A stretch of 60,000 nt of DNA from Polytrichum commune (GCA_950295325.1 OX485804.1:5768001-5828000); one strand, 5' to 3'. Shown: positions 10,605 to 21,115, counted from the stretch's first letter. A program made the numbers and translations. The notes: a model not told the origin generated them from the sequence alone.

Positions 10605-12431
10605 ATGAAGAAGGAAACCACGGAGTTTGACGATTGGCCAATTGAAGTGGAGCCAAAGCTTACTGGTGCCGAAGCACGAAAGGTACGGGCATTTATTCGC
10701 TCTTACCGTAATTGTTTTGCCTTTAGTCTTCATGATCTTGAAGGATATAAAGGTAAACCTGTTCGTATTCAACTCAAGGACGACCACCCTATTTTCAGAC
10801 GGCCATACAGACTTAGTACCTCTGAAAGGTTGGGTGTTCAAACTCGATGTCAAGAGTTATTGGCAGCGGAATTGATTGAACTCTCCAATGGAGAGTATGC
10901 TTGTGCCACGGTTATGCCGTCAAAGAAGGATATCTTTGGCAACTGGACGGAAAAACGGATGTGTGGTGATTATCGTCCAGTCAACCGCAAGACCAAGTCG
11001 GATCGATATCCAATGCCGATGCCGGAGGAGTTGTTTGATGCACTAGGATTTTCTAGAATCTTCAGCACTTTGGATTTGAGGTCTGGTTATCACCAATTAC
11101 CTTTGTTGTTGGGTGATCGGGTGAAGACCGCATTTTGGGGAATTGATAAAGATGGCAAGGATCAACTTTATCATTGGAAATTTCTGCCATTTGGTCTCAA
11201 GAATGCACCAGCTGAATTTCAACGGGTGATGGACCAATTATTGGCTGGTTTGCCGTTTGCTAGATATTACATTGATGATGTTATCATCTTTAGTAACAGT
11301 CCACAGGATCATGTGAGGCATTTGCAAGCGGTATTTGAACGACTTCAACGGTGGGGACTCCGTTTACATCATGGAAAATGTAAGTTTTTTCATGATCAAT
11401 TGCCCTATTTAGGCCACATGATTGTTCCTGGCGGTCTTGGTGTGCAACAGGCGAAGGTGGATGCTTTGCACAAAATTCCCGCACCTAGTGATGTACCACG
11501 GCTTCGTGCATTTCTAGGATTGGCAAATTATTATAGGAGGTTTGTCAAAAACTTTAGTTTGATTGCCAAACCTCTTACCATTCTCACGGGGAAAGACCAA
11601 CCATGGATTTGGAGTAGAGAACAACAACAGGCATTTGATACATTGAAGCAGAGGCTCGGTTCAGCGCCAGTGCTTCAACGCCCGGATGTGTCTAGAGTTT
11701 TTCAATTGCACACGGATTTGAGTGCAGTGGGATTGGGAGCAGTATTGACACAGAAAGATGAAGAGGAAAAGGAATATGTGGTGGCTTATGCATCTAGAAG
11801 CAATAATAGTGCTGAATCTAATTATTCTTCTTATGAGGGCGAGGCCTTGGCGGCCGTTTGGGCCATTGCACATTTTCGACCTTATTTGTATGGGCAAAAG
11901 TTTACTTTGGTGACTGATCATCAGCCTTTAAAATGGCTTATGGAATCAGATAAGCTCACCGGGAAACTTGCTAGGTGGGCATTGTTACTTCAGGAATATG
12001 ATTTTGAAGTTGTTCACCGAGCAGGAATTGCCAACTTGGATGCAGACGGATTGTCTCGCAATCCAAGTCCTTCAGATGAGGATTTAACTGGAGCCAGGTG
12101 GCATGGAGATTGTGATCGTGAGGCAGTGCCGGGTTGGCATGCTGCCACATATCTCACAATGATGTCGGGATTGGCTGCTGAGATCCTTGTAGAAGAACAA
12201 GATGAGGAGGTTGATAAATCTCTCGTTGTTAGTGATGTGTGGGAATACCAGGCGGTCTTGTACAAACTTCAACAAGGGATATTTCTTCTTGGACTATCTG
12301 CTATGGAGCGAGATAGAGTTAGTCACCGGATAACAAGGTTTCGTTGGGCAAACAACTTGTTATTTCGTGTGTGGCCGAACGGAACGAGGCGCATCGTTCC
12401 AAGGCCAGATCAAAGAGCTTCTTTGGTGTAG
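10605..12431 (+). pseudogene. pol: Retroelement reverse transcriptase and RNase H (open segment of broken pol)
   Basis: This 608-codon open segment copies element RNA into DNA and removes the RNA strand. Reverse transcriptase motifs are FSTLDLRSGYHQ, FLPFGLKNAPAEFQ and the catalytic YIDD at 11268-11279, followed by LPYLGHMI and the connection phrase LRAFLGLANYYRRFV. RNase H follows with TDLSAVGLGAVL, the YEGEALAAVW motif containing the catalytic Glu, and TDHQPLKWL; the tail includes HRAGIANLDADGLSR. All catalytic residues checked by eye are present. The segment is in frame with the methyltransferase upstream (stop at 10563) and the integrase downstream (stops at 12429 and 12498). The enzymatic core is therefore well kept although the polyprotein is cut. 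Confidence 0.93.
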
Positions 12432-13616
12432 CAAGTGCACGAGGAGCTTGGACATTTTGGAGTGCGAAGGACGCACTCTATGTTGCGCAACCAATATTGA
12501 TGGACTGGTATGTATCAACAGGTTGCCACTTATGTTTCTCGGTGTGAAGTATGTGACCGGGTCAGGTCAAGTTTTAATACTTTGTCACCTCAACTTCAGC
12601 CTTTACCTATTATGGGCTTGGGATATCGTTGGTCTTTGGATTTTGCCGGACCGCTTACTATCACTCCACGTGGTTCCAAGTATGTGCTTGTGATGGTGGA
12701 GCATTTTAGTAAGTGGATTGAACTCGTGGCTCTTCCCCAAAATTCCTCAGAATTGGCGGCTATGGCATTTCTTGATCGAGTTTTGGCACGGTTTGGAGCA
12801 CCTGCAGAGGTGTTGACGGATCAAGGGAGAGAATTCCTTGGATCTTTCGAGGCTTTGTGTACCAAGGCTTTGATTGATCATCGGACAACTTCTAGAGATC
12901 ACCCTGAGGCAGATGGCTTAGCTGAACGAGTTGTTCAGACAGTTAAGCGCGGTTTGCGGAAGTATGGATTGCTTCATGGCAACCATCGCGATTGGGACTT
13001 GATGTTACCATGGATAGCAATGGGTTATCGTTTCAGCAGGCAAGCATCTTTGGCATCCTATAGTCCTTACCAACTCTTGTATGGACAGGAACCAATTTTA
13101 CCTAGCTCGGTGCGAGAGAAATTGGCTCCCGTGGTAAATTTGGATGATCCAGATGTTTGGGCTCAATGTCTTCATGACCGAGCAGCGTTCTTCCAAAAGG
13201 CCATGCCTATGGCTATGGAGAACTTAAATATTGCTCAACATCGTGATACACTACGGTATGCTCGGATCCGCAGTGGAGCTTATCGACCTCAGGTTCGTAG
13301 ATTTTCCAAGGGGGATTATGTTTACTTGCAACGGGAGGCGCCTACGACATTGGATGTCAAGGCTGGGCGCACGATTTTGCGGGTAAAAGATGTCTTGCCA
13401 AGTGGTATATTATTGCTTGAAGGCAAGGATGGACGGGAATGTCGTGAGCATTCAAAGAATTGTGCTCCATGTCACCTTCCCATCGACGGCTCTGTGCATC
13501 CCGAGTTGGCGGTTGTACCACAGGGTCTGCCTTGTTATGTTTGTGGAGAGAAGAAAGGAGCTGCAACAATGTTATTGTGCGACCAATGTCAACGTGGATG
13601 GCACAGGCATGTTTGA
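12432..13616 (+). pseudogene. Retroelement DDE integrase, broken
   Basis: Integrase joins the cDNA ends to the target. The H2C2 zinc-binding region starts at 12432 (phrase HEELGHFGVRR), is cut by a TGA at 12498-12500 and ends with CEVCDRV. The catalytic triad is Asp at 12639-12641 (LDFAG), Asp at 12819-12821 (TDQGREF) and Glu at 12924-12926 (GLAERVVQ), spacing D-x59-D-x34-E. A GPY/F-like C-terminal region is suggested by VRRFSKGDYVYLQ and VLPSGILLLEGKDG. Instead of the chromodomain of many plant chromoviruses, the tail runs into a PHD-like finger. The frame closes at a TGA at 13614-13616 inside that finger. Confidence 0.87.
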
Positions 13617-13666
13617 CACCTCCCCTTTTTACTCTTCCTTCTGGCAATTGGGTTTATCCTCGTTGT
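13533..13666 (+). pseudogene. PHD-like zinc finger at the integrase C-terminus, frameshifted
   Basis: In the integrase frame, CYVC (13533-13544) and LLCDQCQRGWH (Cys at 13578 and 13587, His at 13602) give the first half of a Cys4-His-Cys3 PHD finger. The second half is in another frame from 13610: CLTPPLF then GNWVYPRC, ending at the Cys at 13664-13666. The loss of one base near 13605 would account for the split. The usual W-x-C-x2-C end reads W-V-Y-P-R-C, so one zinc ligand is Tyr (codon TAT at 13655-13657). PHD fingers in other proteins read histone H3 tails; a targeting role here is inference. Confidence 0.72.
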
Positions 13667-14022
13667 CGGAAAGCCTCTCATTCCGTGGCCGTTAATGGTC
13701 ATGATTGAGAATTTTGTGGATGTTTACCACATGTTTTAGTGGTGAAGTTGTTATTTAGTTGGTTGGAAATTTTATGGAATTAAGACTACATTGAAAGAGT
13801 TATCCAAGAATTCAACATAAATTGTTGAAGGCGATTAAGGATGGGGCTCAAATTGCACCCAGCCTATAGTTCTTGGATTACTTTGTCAATCATGAGTTTA
13901 ATTCCCTAGATTACCACTACCCAATTGAATATGTATAGATGTAGCAACAACTTCATCATGTTCAACAACTCTACCGATGAGTGTGTTTGTTCCTAGCCGA
14001 TTGGAGGGGCTCCTTATCTGCT

Positions 14023-14030
14023 AGTGGGGG
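14023..14030 (+). promoter_or_regulatory. Candidate polypurine tract of the retroelement
   Basis: AGTGGGGG is the last purine-rich run before the terminal repeats. It would prime plus-strand DNA synthesis. It lies directly before repeat b (14033), not before repeat a (14142), which supports an LTR that begins with b. No comparable purine run precedes 14142, where the bases are ACACGACAGC. Confidence 0.5.
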
Positions 14031-14032
14031 CA

Positions 14033-14139
14033 CTTGAAGAGGTGGTTGTTTAGCATTTTAGTTTGCTATTTTATTTTGCTAATTGATGTTGACGCCGACA
14101 CTCGATCTGTTGTGTTTAACGATCTTAGTTTACACGACA
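14033..14139 (+). repeat. 107-bp repeat b, inner copy
   Basis: It is identical by eye to 14576-14682 (offset 543). It runs from CTTGAAGAGG to TTACACGACA and is joined to repeat a by two bases (GC), making the palindrome GACAGCTGTC at the junction. There is no copy of it at the left end of the element. Confidence 0.92.
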
Positions 14140-14141
14140 GC

Positions 14142-14574
14142 TGTCACGTGAGGTGATATCGGGGGCTAAGTCACGTCAATTTAGGAGTAAATGGACTCCA
14201 CTAGGAGTCCATGTGTGTTAGGATGAGTAACGGACTCCATTGGGAGTCCTAGTTAGTTGTTCATCCCCTCCATGGATGAACTCCACATAGGATTGGGGTT
14301 GTATGGAGAGGAAGGCCTCTTGACTTGCCATTGTTGTCAAGTCAAGTCTTGTGAGTGTGTTTTGAGAGAGAGAGAGAGCTTGTTGTTGCTTTCTCATGGC
14401 TATGGTGTAGTAGATTATGAGTAAAGCCTTTGCATTCTTTCTCCACCACTTGCACTCTTGGATTCTCCCTTCGTGGAGTGAGAGATAGCTTGACTCTTGT
14501 GTGTGAATTTTAGAGTTTCTTAAGCTTTGTAAGGAGACATTTTAGTTTCTTAAGCTTGGAGAGAGAAACCCTCA
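14142..14574 (+). repeat. 433-bp terminal repeat a, right copy
   Basis: It is identical by eye to 4708-5140. It is flanked by repeat b on both sides. If b plus a is the true LTR, the LTR spans about 14035-14574 (TGAAG...CCTCA, 540 bp), and the three bases TCT at 14575-14577 resemble the short joint between two LTRs in a circle. Confidence 0.92.
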
Positions 14575-14575
14575 T

Positions 14576-14682
14576 CTTGAAGAGGTGGTTGTTTAGCATT
14601 TTAGTTTGCTATTTTATTTTGCTAATTGATGTTGACGCCGACACTCGATCTGTTGTGTTTAACGATCTTAGTTTACACGACA
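14576..14682 (+). repeat. 107-bp repeat b, outer copy
   Basis: It is identical by eye to 14033-14139. It ends in GACA at the right border of the element. The next four bases, AAAC, match the four bases left of the element. Confidence 0.92.
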
Positions 14683-14707
14683 AAACGGTAACCCACACTA
14701 ATTAGAC
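14683..14707 (+). repeat. Target duplication AAAC and right arm of the split inverted-repeat element
   Basis: AAAC (14683-14686) duplicates 4704-4707. GGTAACCCACACTAATTAGAC (14687-14707) is, as 21 bases, the exact inverted complement of 4374-4394. It marks the right end of the small element into which the retroelement jumped. Confidence 0.7.
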
Positions 14708-15609
14708 CCAAACGGTGTACTCTAGGAGCCCCCAAACGAGGAGGCCCGGCCCGAAATGGGTTTCAAGTGCCAAGGCGGGAATGGAGTTTCCGAGTAGCCG
14801 TCTGCCTTCCCAAACGGTTCCGTGTCCGAATAACGTTAGTTATAACCTCACGATTCCACATGTAAAATACACATAAAAGTCATAAACCCTAGGTGCGTGG
14901 AAACATACACATTCTCTCTCTTCCATAGGGGTCGGGTATGGTATGTAGCTGACAAGTTACAACCCAATGAGGGAAAACGGCTGCCGATGCAGCACTGTAC
15001 ATTCAGGCTCCAACTGGGCCCTATCCCGGGAACCCGCGATTCCCCCACGTCATCATCGTCGAGGGGTACCGGCCAATCACGTGACGGCACGTGGCACAAA
15101 GAAACAACTTCCTCTCCGGTCTCACAGTTAAGTTATTACATCGAATCCGACTTCCTCACGTAGGGTAGTAGGGTCGTAGTACAGTAGTAGTACATGGAAG
15201 CGAATACTAGCAAGCAAGCAAGCAGGTGGGGGTGCGCACGCGGACAGAAACCGGGCATTTTGTGTGTGCGATTATGCTTCCCAGGAATCCTGTTGCTTCG
15301 ATCGGCACCAAGTTTAGAATACTCGCTCAACCCCATCCAGATGCCAACATCAGGCCAATGCTGCTGCGACACAGTGAGCAAGATTGAATCGCTTGGTGAC
15401 AAACGGAGATGGCGGAGCCATAGCGGGCAGCATCTTCGTGGCCTGCAAGCAATTCGTTGCTCATAAGTCGTCGAGCTCATCACACCATGACGTCACGTTT
15501 CAGTTACAGTTACAGTGTGTTTGCAAGTGGCGAGGACGCAAGAAGGCTAGGTGGAGTAAACGGGCGCCCATGACCATTCTGTGCTCAATCGTTAGAGATC
15601 AGGAGGATT
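14708..15609. other. Spacer without recognised gene
   Basis: GC content is higher than in the long AT-rich spacers, but no exon chain or known domain is visible in either strand. It lies between the retroelement and the repeat family at 15.6 kb. Confidence 0.5.
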
Positions 15610-16120
15610 GTGAGAAATTTTCAGTAATTTTATTTCTTACATTGAAATTATCGTGGAGTTTTGGAAGTCGAGAGTCGGTCTGAATGTATTACCAACATGT
15701 AGAGTTTGGTGTAACCGCTCGTTTTGATCGCTCATTCGTCCTCACTTTATAGCACGCAAAAAGCAAGACATGTGTCATGGCACTGTTGGTTCGGGCTTGA
15801 TCGAAGTTCGGTCCCAATCTTGTTGAAATTTTGGTTCCCTGTAGATTGCGGAATGTGGAGAAGTACGTACAAGGCGGTGTTTATTTTTTTATTTTTGATA
15901 TGTGTTTAGGAAGATAGATTGTTGTCCTAAATTGGAAGTACTGTGAATTTTTAAGTTGGCCGGAACAGTGTCTAGAGTCTGCCGGAACCGCTCATTCCTC
16001 CTCGCTTTAGCACTCGGAAAAGACATGTGTCATGACGTTATTGGTTTCAGCTTAATCGACATTCGAACACCCTATGAATTGCCGATGGGGTGCTGATTGG
16101 GAATAGGCACCTATGGAAGA
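15610..16120 (+). repeat. Dispersed repeat R3, two diverged copies in tandem
   Basis: Copy 1 (about 15610-15870) and copy 2 (about 15925-16120) share AACCGCTC, CTCATTC-TCCTC, TAGCACTC/TAGCACGC and GACATGTGTCATG. The same order recurs at 21665-21990. No terminal repeats or coding region were found. Confidence 0.55.
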
Positions 16121-17247
16121 CTGTTGTTTTAGCTTCACCTTCACCCCCCGCCCAAGAGAATATGCAGAAGATTAGATTCCAATGCACACTTCACAAGTCA
16201 ACTGGTAAGTTGACATGGACGAATTGCTACATGCATAGAAAAAAGATAAGACATGATTGTGTCTGTCCCACGCTTTCCAGAAAGGTAAATTAATTGCAGC
16301 AAACCAGACAAGAGAACAGTCTCCATGCTTTCATGTCAACCAGCCAAGGCCGAAGAGTAAATTTGCAGGAAATCAGGAGTAAGCAGACAAGCTCACTACA
16401 AGTAAACCTATCTGATTGAACCAGAGTGAGCCTCTTAGTACTTGCAAAGGGTCAACTTCTTGGTAGGTGGCTTTCCCAAAATTCCAAAACAAAAATTGTT
16501 GCAGAAAAGCCGGAATGTAAGACCGTACTTGACTGCACTCCAACAAATGCAAAGCAATTCACAGAAAGCCACACATCCGGAGAGTGTAAGGGCACATTTT
16601 GAAATTACAATTTGCATTGGTTATTGTCTCATCTAAGAATCACTCCAGTGGTGACGTTTCTGATAGGCTCCTCCCCCCTACAAAAAGGAGATGCTAATAG
16701 GGTCCACTTGTCCACTCCTTCTGGCAGGCAGGCGCTCTCTACTTTGGTCATCCTTGCAGGACGAAAACTTCTACCCTTTGTCAAGGACTTACTACTTAGT
16801 TCTCCAACCTACAAACCCTACCCAGAATGTACACTTCTTCCAAAGACTTTGAGGAAGCACTCCAAGTCTCCAAAAACCTCCAGGGATGATGCTCATCACC
16901 ATCCCTGCGCCAACTTTGAACCCACCTGTAATTCAGGCTGGTGCCCAACAGCTAAACTTTCAGAAAGGAAGTGAAGATACGTTTTCTTTCCATTCAAACA
17001 TATCAATTTGGAAATACAAAGACTTCTGCTTGGATTGGGGGCTTGGCAGACCAAGATAGTCCCGCATAATCCTCAGAGAGTCCTAAGTCATATATGGATT
17101 AACTTCCATCCTCCTTGGCAATGACCACAAAGATTTAGACATGTGGAGTCCACAGACCCAACACCTCCATGTGGAGCATGTAAGACAACAGGATTGTGGA
17201 AACCCCACTCTTGCGAAAGTGAGAGAAATCCCAGGCAGTAGACTCCT
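16121..17247. other. Spacer, partly the 3' UTR of the bHLH gene
   Basis: No open frame with domain content. The part next to 17247 must include the 3' UTR of the minus-strand bHLH gene, but no clear polyadenylation signal could be fixed by eye. Confidence 0.4.
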
Positions 17248-19955
17248 CTAAGCAACTGGAGGCCTGAGAACATGATCTTGCGAAGTGTCCACAGCAGCAG
17301 GTGGCATCCATTGCCACATTGCCATGCCTGGATACCCGGCCATTTGTGCAGCTTTGGTTGACGCTGCTTGCGTTTGTGCTGCAAAGGCAGCAGCAGCAGC
17401 ATGAATAGCTGCGGGATGAGGCATGTATCCAGTGGGAATAGTCATGGTTTTAACTTGTTGCTCCAACCTCTCTTTGTCAGCCTTTAGCCTCATCTTCTCA
17501 TCCCGTAACTCATTCTTCTCCATCTGTTCCAAATTGTGAGCTTGGTCAGAAGACGTGGATTTGGAGCATGGGTGAGAACACATTTCAACCATGAATATGA
17601 AAGTCACAAGAGACTATATTTCTAAAATTTCTAAAACAATCAAAATACCTTCAGCTCCTTAATAGTTTCTCGCAACTGGTTGTTTGTGTCTTGAAGCACT
17701 TGAGCCTCAGAGCGGAGCTGGCTCAGAATGCGAACAGCATCACTTAGAATAGTAGCTTTGTCTGTCTTGGGTGGCCTCCCTGGCTCCAAAGCAGCACTCA
17801 ATTCCAGAAACCTGTTGTTAAACATGTGTTAATCGACAATGATGTAAAGATTCCAAATAATAATAATAATAAGGAATAAGAAAGTTCATAGAATGCAGGA
17901 GGGAGTGGGATGGTCTACAACAACTGCATTCTGTTTACAGAATACACAAAATCGTTGAGAAACAATGATAACAGAAACGGGAATCCCAAAGGGGCATACT
18001 TTTGTACCCACCACAAAAAAGTCTGAAATAAGTACTGCAGACCAACTGATGTGTGGCGTCCAAGTCTTGGACGAAGGGAGCATGACATTCACCTGTCATT
18101 GAGACGGTCCCGACGCATTTTTTCGCGACATGCTTTGTTGCCTGAACCACTATATCCTTCCTCCCGAGATCTGAAGGCCAAAATTGACAAATCAATCCTC
18201 CAAGACTACTCTTTCATATCCATATGGCATCTTCATACACCTCTAACAAACAGTTTTATGGCCCATACAACGTACATAAGTATCATGTACTGGCTTAAAG
18301 GACAAGTTCTGTCCCAAATTGCTCCAAAGTTACTTCAAACCAGAACCTGAGGGATAATAAACATCTTGGATAAACGAAGCTCCCAAGACATGTCATGCAA
18401 AAAACCACCAGCACAAGGCCAATGCAAACATCGCTAAAAAGTAGTAATGGCCCCTATCTGAAAGCTCTGTGACAAACCTTTTCCTGGAGCAATTTCTGTC
18501 AAATACGTCAGACTCTCCTGATTCCCCTTTCGAGCATACATTGTCAACACTGCAGAGCCAACCATGAAACCAAGTCATGTACCAAACTTTTAGACATGTG
18601 GCATATGCTCACGCACAAATCACTACAACATACACTGGCCCAATATGTGACCTGACCAGACGTCAAAGAGCAGTAATTTGAAATATGCACGTGTTGTATT
18701 GCTCTGGGCAAGGCATGCTTTCACAAGAATCACCATCATACTTCTTCGGTATGTCAAAATTAGTAGAACAAGGAAGCACAAGGCCAAAAACAAATAAGAT
18801 TCCAACTAAATTGGAAGTGTGCATGCTCTGATCCTCCTCGTCACTCGTCCCGGTATAATTATTTTTTCATAGAGATGTCACCAAATGGATTTGGACCTTT
18901 GACCTAAGAACTTGGAAAATCTGTACCAAAAGTAGAGGAAATGTCTGGGATGTAGCAAAGCCAAGATAGCTTCTTTGGCAGTCTTTGGGGATATATCCGA
19001 ACAAGCTCTTCAAAGAGCACCACACCCAAACCCTCGAGTGTCCTACAAACATCTAGGTTTCGCAGAAAGCCAAACACTCTTACGACAACACCCTGTACGG
19101 ATTCCTGTACACCTCAAAAACGACAATGCGAACCTCTGTTTAAGGTGAAGGAACAACACCGGCCATTTTTCAGGAACAGAATTCTGAACAGATGCCTCTC
19201 TCTACCATGTACAGAGAAACCTCCAATGGACAGCTTCAGAAAGCCTCCATATCCACATTGCCCGTGACATGATCATGTAAGCTATTTCCAAGCGGATATC
19301 AACTATGAGGATGAGGAGCTATGCAAGCACACTTCCACGAGGAGGTTATAGCTAAAGCAGAAGAACCTCTTTTCTCAAGTAGAAATCCAGAAGGCATGGT
19401 CACTTGCCAATGCTACAGGGGAGAAGTAAAGCAATAAATATGTAGAGAGGAAGGAAGCTAATATGTGCTGTTGTATGGATGGGGATTGTCGATGATAGAA
19501 ATTGGTTGACATATTCATATAACCTATCTCCAAGAGAATAACAACTATGAGAAGTGGGAAGCTCCGCAATCACACGTCATAGCTGAAGCAAAGGAATCTC
19601 TTCTCTCATGTAGAAATCGAGGATCCATCATCACTTGCCAATGCTATGCTACAGGGGACAGAAGACGAGGAGTGAAGTCATACACAGAGGAAGGAAACTG
19701 ATTTGTGATGTTGTAAGGATGGGACGTGGATGATAGAGATTGGTTGAACTCGAAACCTTCGGATATGGCGGGGTTGGAGAAGACAGGAGAAGAGAAGAGA
19801 AGCCTGCGTACGTACCTGCAATCGGGCTGCTCAACAGATTGCTGGTTGGTGCACCAGAAGAAAGGATTCAAGGAGGGTTGAACATCCTCCTCGGCCAACA
19901 AACCCTCCGCCAGATACGACATCCACTTGGTCGCATTCGCCGGCGAGCACATCAT
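17248..19955 (-). CDS. ILR3-like group IVc bHLH transcription factor
   Basis: Five coding exons were read from GT/AG sites and phase: 19955-19816, 18549-18478, 18170-18093, 17811-17649 and 17523-17248. They sum to 729 nt, 242 aa plus stop. The start ATG at 19955 is the first after an in-frame TGA at 19985-19983. The basic region is built across exons 3 and 4 (KACREKMRRDRLNDR, then FLELSAALEPG), followed by helix-loop-helix text PPKTDKATILSDAV and a leucine-rich coiled coil (ELK/MEKNELRDEKMRLK). The C-terminus holds PAAVDTSQDHVLRPPVA, the signature end of ILR3/bHLH105-type proteins. In Arabidopsis this clade (bHLH34/104/105/115) acts in the nucleus in iron-deficiency signalling. The Glu and Arg residues for E-box binding are present (REKMRRDR). 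Iron regulation here is inferred from family only. Length matches the family's usual 230-290 aa. Confidence 0.92.
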
Positions 19956-20514
19956 TCCCTTCACTCCCTCCTTCCCGTCTCCTCACGGCACAACTGTGAG
20001 TTCCCTATCGTGACAAATTTCTCCTCTCACCGCCTCACTGGCCTCTCCTCACACTTATCCAAAATCCCCTGTCTCAAACCCCCCCCCCCTTTGCCAACAA
20101 TGCCTCTCTCAACACTTAGAAGGAACTCCTCCTACACCAAATGCTCTTGCATACGATCAACCGCAGAACTACTGCACCCTAAGAGGCGAGAAAATAGAGA
20201 CGACAGGAATCGCAACCGCATAATAAGCGAACCTGCCCGCTTCTTGAACAAAGCCTACAACACCAATAGTATTGCTCCTAAGAGGAGCGGAGAATCCCTG
20301 GCTACTGCTCTTCGATCCTTGACTCTTCCTTCCACAACCTTACTTAACTTACAACAACCAGCTTCTTCGCTCTTGATGGAGTAAAAAAACTTGGACCTCT
20401 CAGGGCAGAAGGAATCACCACTACTATGGAAACAGTGTCCAAACATGAACAGTGGACATATTTACTGAGATATGTTAAGTGATCACCCGCTGTTTTCCAA
20501 CACTCCACATCTCA

Positions 20515-20735
20515 CTCCATAAATAGGTTGCCCCGCACAAAATGCCTTCCCCGACGCAACCCTTTCCCACAAGAAACCTAAGATCTCTCTCCCTCTCTCG
20601 AGTCTCTCTGTACCTTTAGATCGATTCGCGACCAAAATTGGACCAGACCAGAAAGCACCTCTCCCTATTCACGCAAGGTGTCGATCCGGATGCAACCAGA
20701 TTCATGTCCAGATTCCCGAATTGCGAGCGATGGTA
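20515..20735 (+). promoter_or_regulatory. Possible plus-strand promoter, leader and splice donor
   Basis: A TATA-like ATAAATA at 20519-20525 is followed by a CT-rich leader (about 20585-20615, CTCTCTCCCTCTCTCGAG) and an ATG|GTAAGT donor-like site near 20728-20735. No downstream exon was found on this strand. It could be the orphaned start of a divergent gene, or part of the bHLH promoter read the wrong way. Confidence 0.25.
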
Positions 20736-20865
20736 AGTTAACTTGCGAAGGAATTAAATTTCGGAAATCATAAACCATCATCAAAACTCAGAGTCGGCCA
20801 ATGGAAGAATCGATTGATGAAGCCAAGCCTAAAAGCCAAACGCAAGAGTCCAAACAAACTAATGG

Positions 20866-21115
20866 TGACCCGGCGTTTCACCGGGTCAGTGGGGCCCTAT
20901 CCGCCCTGACGGGTTGACGGGTCACGTGGCCGCCACGCGTGTAGACGGGTACCATCATGAGCTAGGGCAGGTATTGGAACTAGCGACCCGGTGTTCGTCA
21001 GGGTATGGACAGCGAGCCCTTCCAGTGCTCGACATGACGGGTTGACGGGCTCACGGGGGTCCCACCACGGCCCCGGGTATGGGGCCCATCGTAGTGACAC
21101 GTGGCGTTGAATCTT
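20866..21115 (+). repeat. GC-rich stretch with repeated TGACGGGTTGACGGG
   Basis: TGACGGGTTGACGGG occurs near 20908 and again near 21035, each followed by a TCAC or CTCAC stretch. GACCCGG/CCGGGTC pairs nearby can form short hairpins. No reading frame with domain content. It is compositionally unlike the AT-rich DNA that follows. Confidence 0.45.

Larger units (their letters stand above)
4708..14682 (+). mobile_element. Ty3/gypsy-type retroelement with DNA methyltransferase and split repeats
   Basis: The insert is 9,975 bp with ends TGTC...GACA, flanked by AAAC at 4704-4707 and 14683-14686. Coding order is gag, protease, cytosine methyltransferase, reverse transcriptase-RNase H, integrase and a PHD-like finger. 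Having integrase after RNase H is the Ty3/gypsy order. All products belong to one long frame with in-frame stops at 6802, 8131, 9465, 10563, 12429 and 12498, a frame change near 8760 and another near 13605-13610, so this copy is not autonomous. Repeat order is a (4708-5140), internal region, b (14033-14139), a (14142-14574), b (14576-14682). Both copies of each repeat look identical by eye. This is either a split-direct-repeat layout or a circularly permuted insertion whose complete LTR is about 14035-14574. Confidence 0.9.

Noticed and set aside
19740-20384. 214-codon plus-strand frame opposite bHLH exon 1
   Set aside because: It overlaps the well-supported antisense exon, has low-complexity Ser/Arg/Leu composition and no domain.
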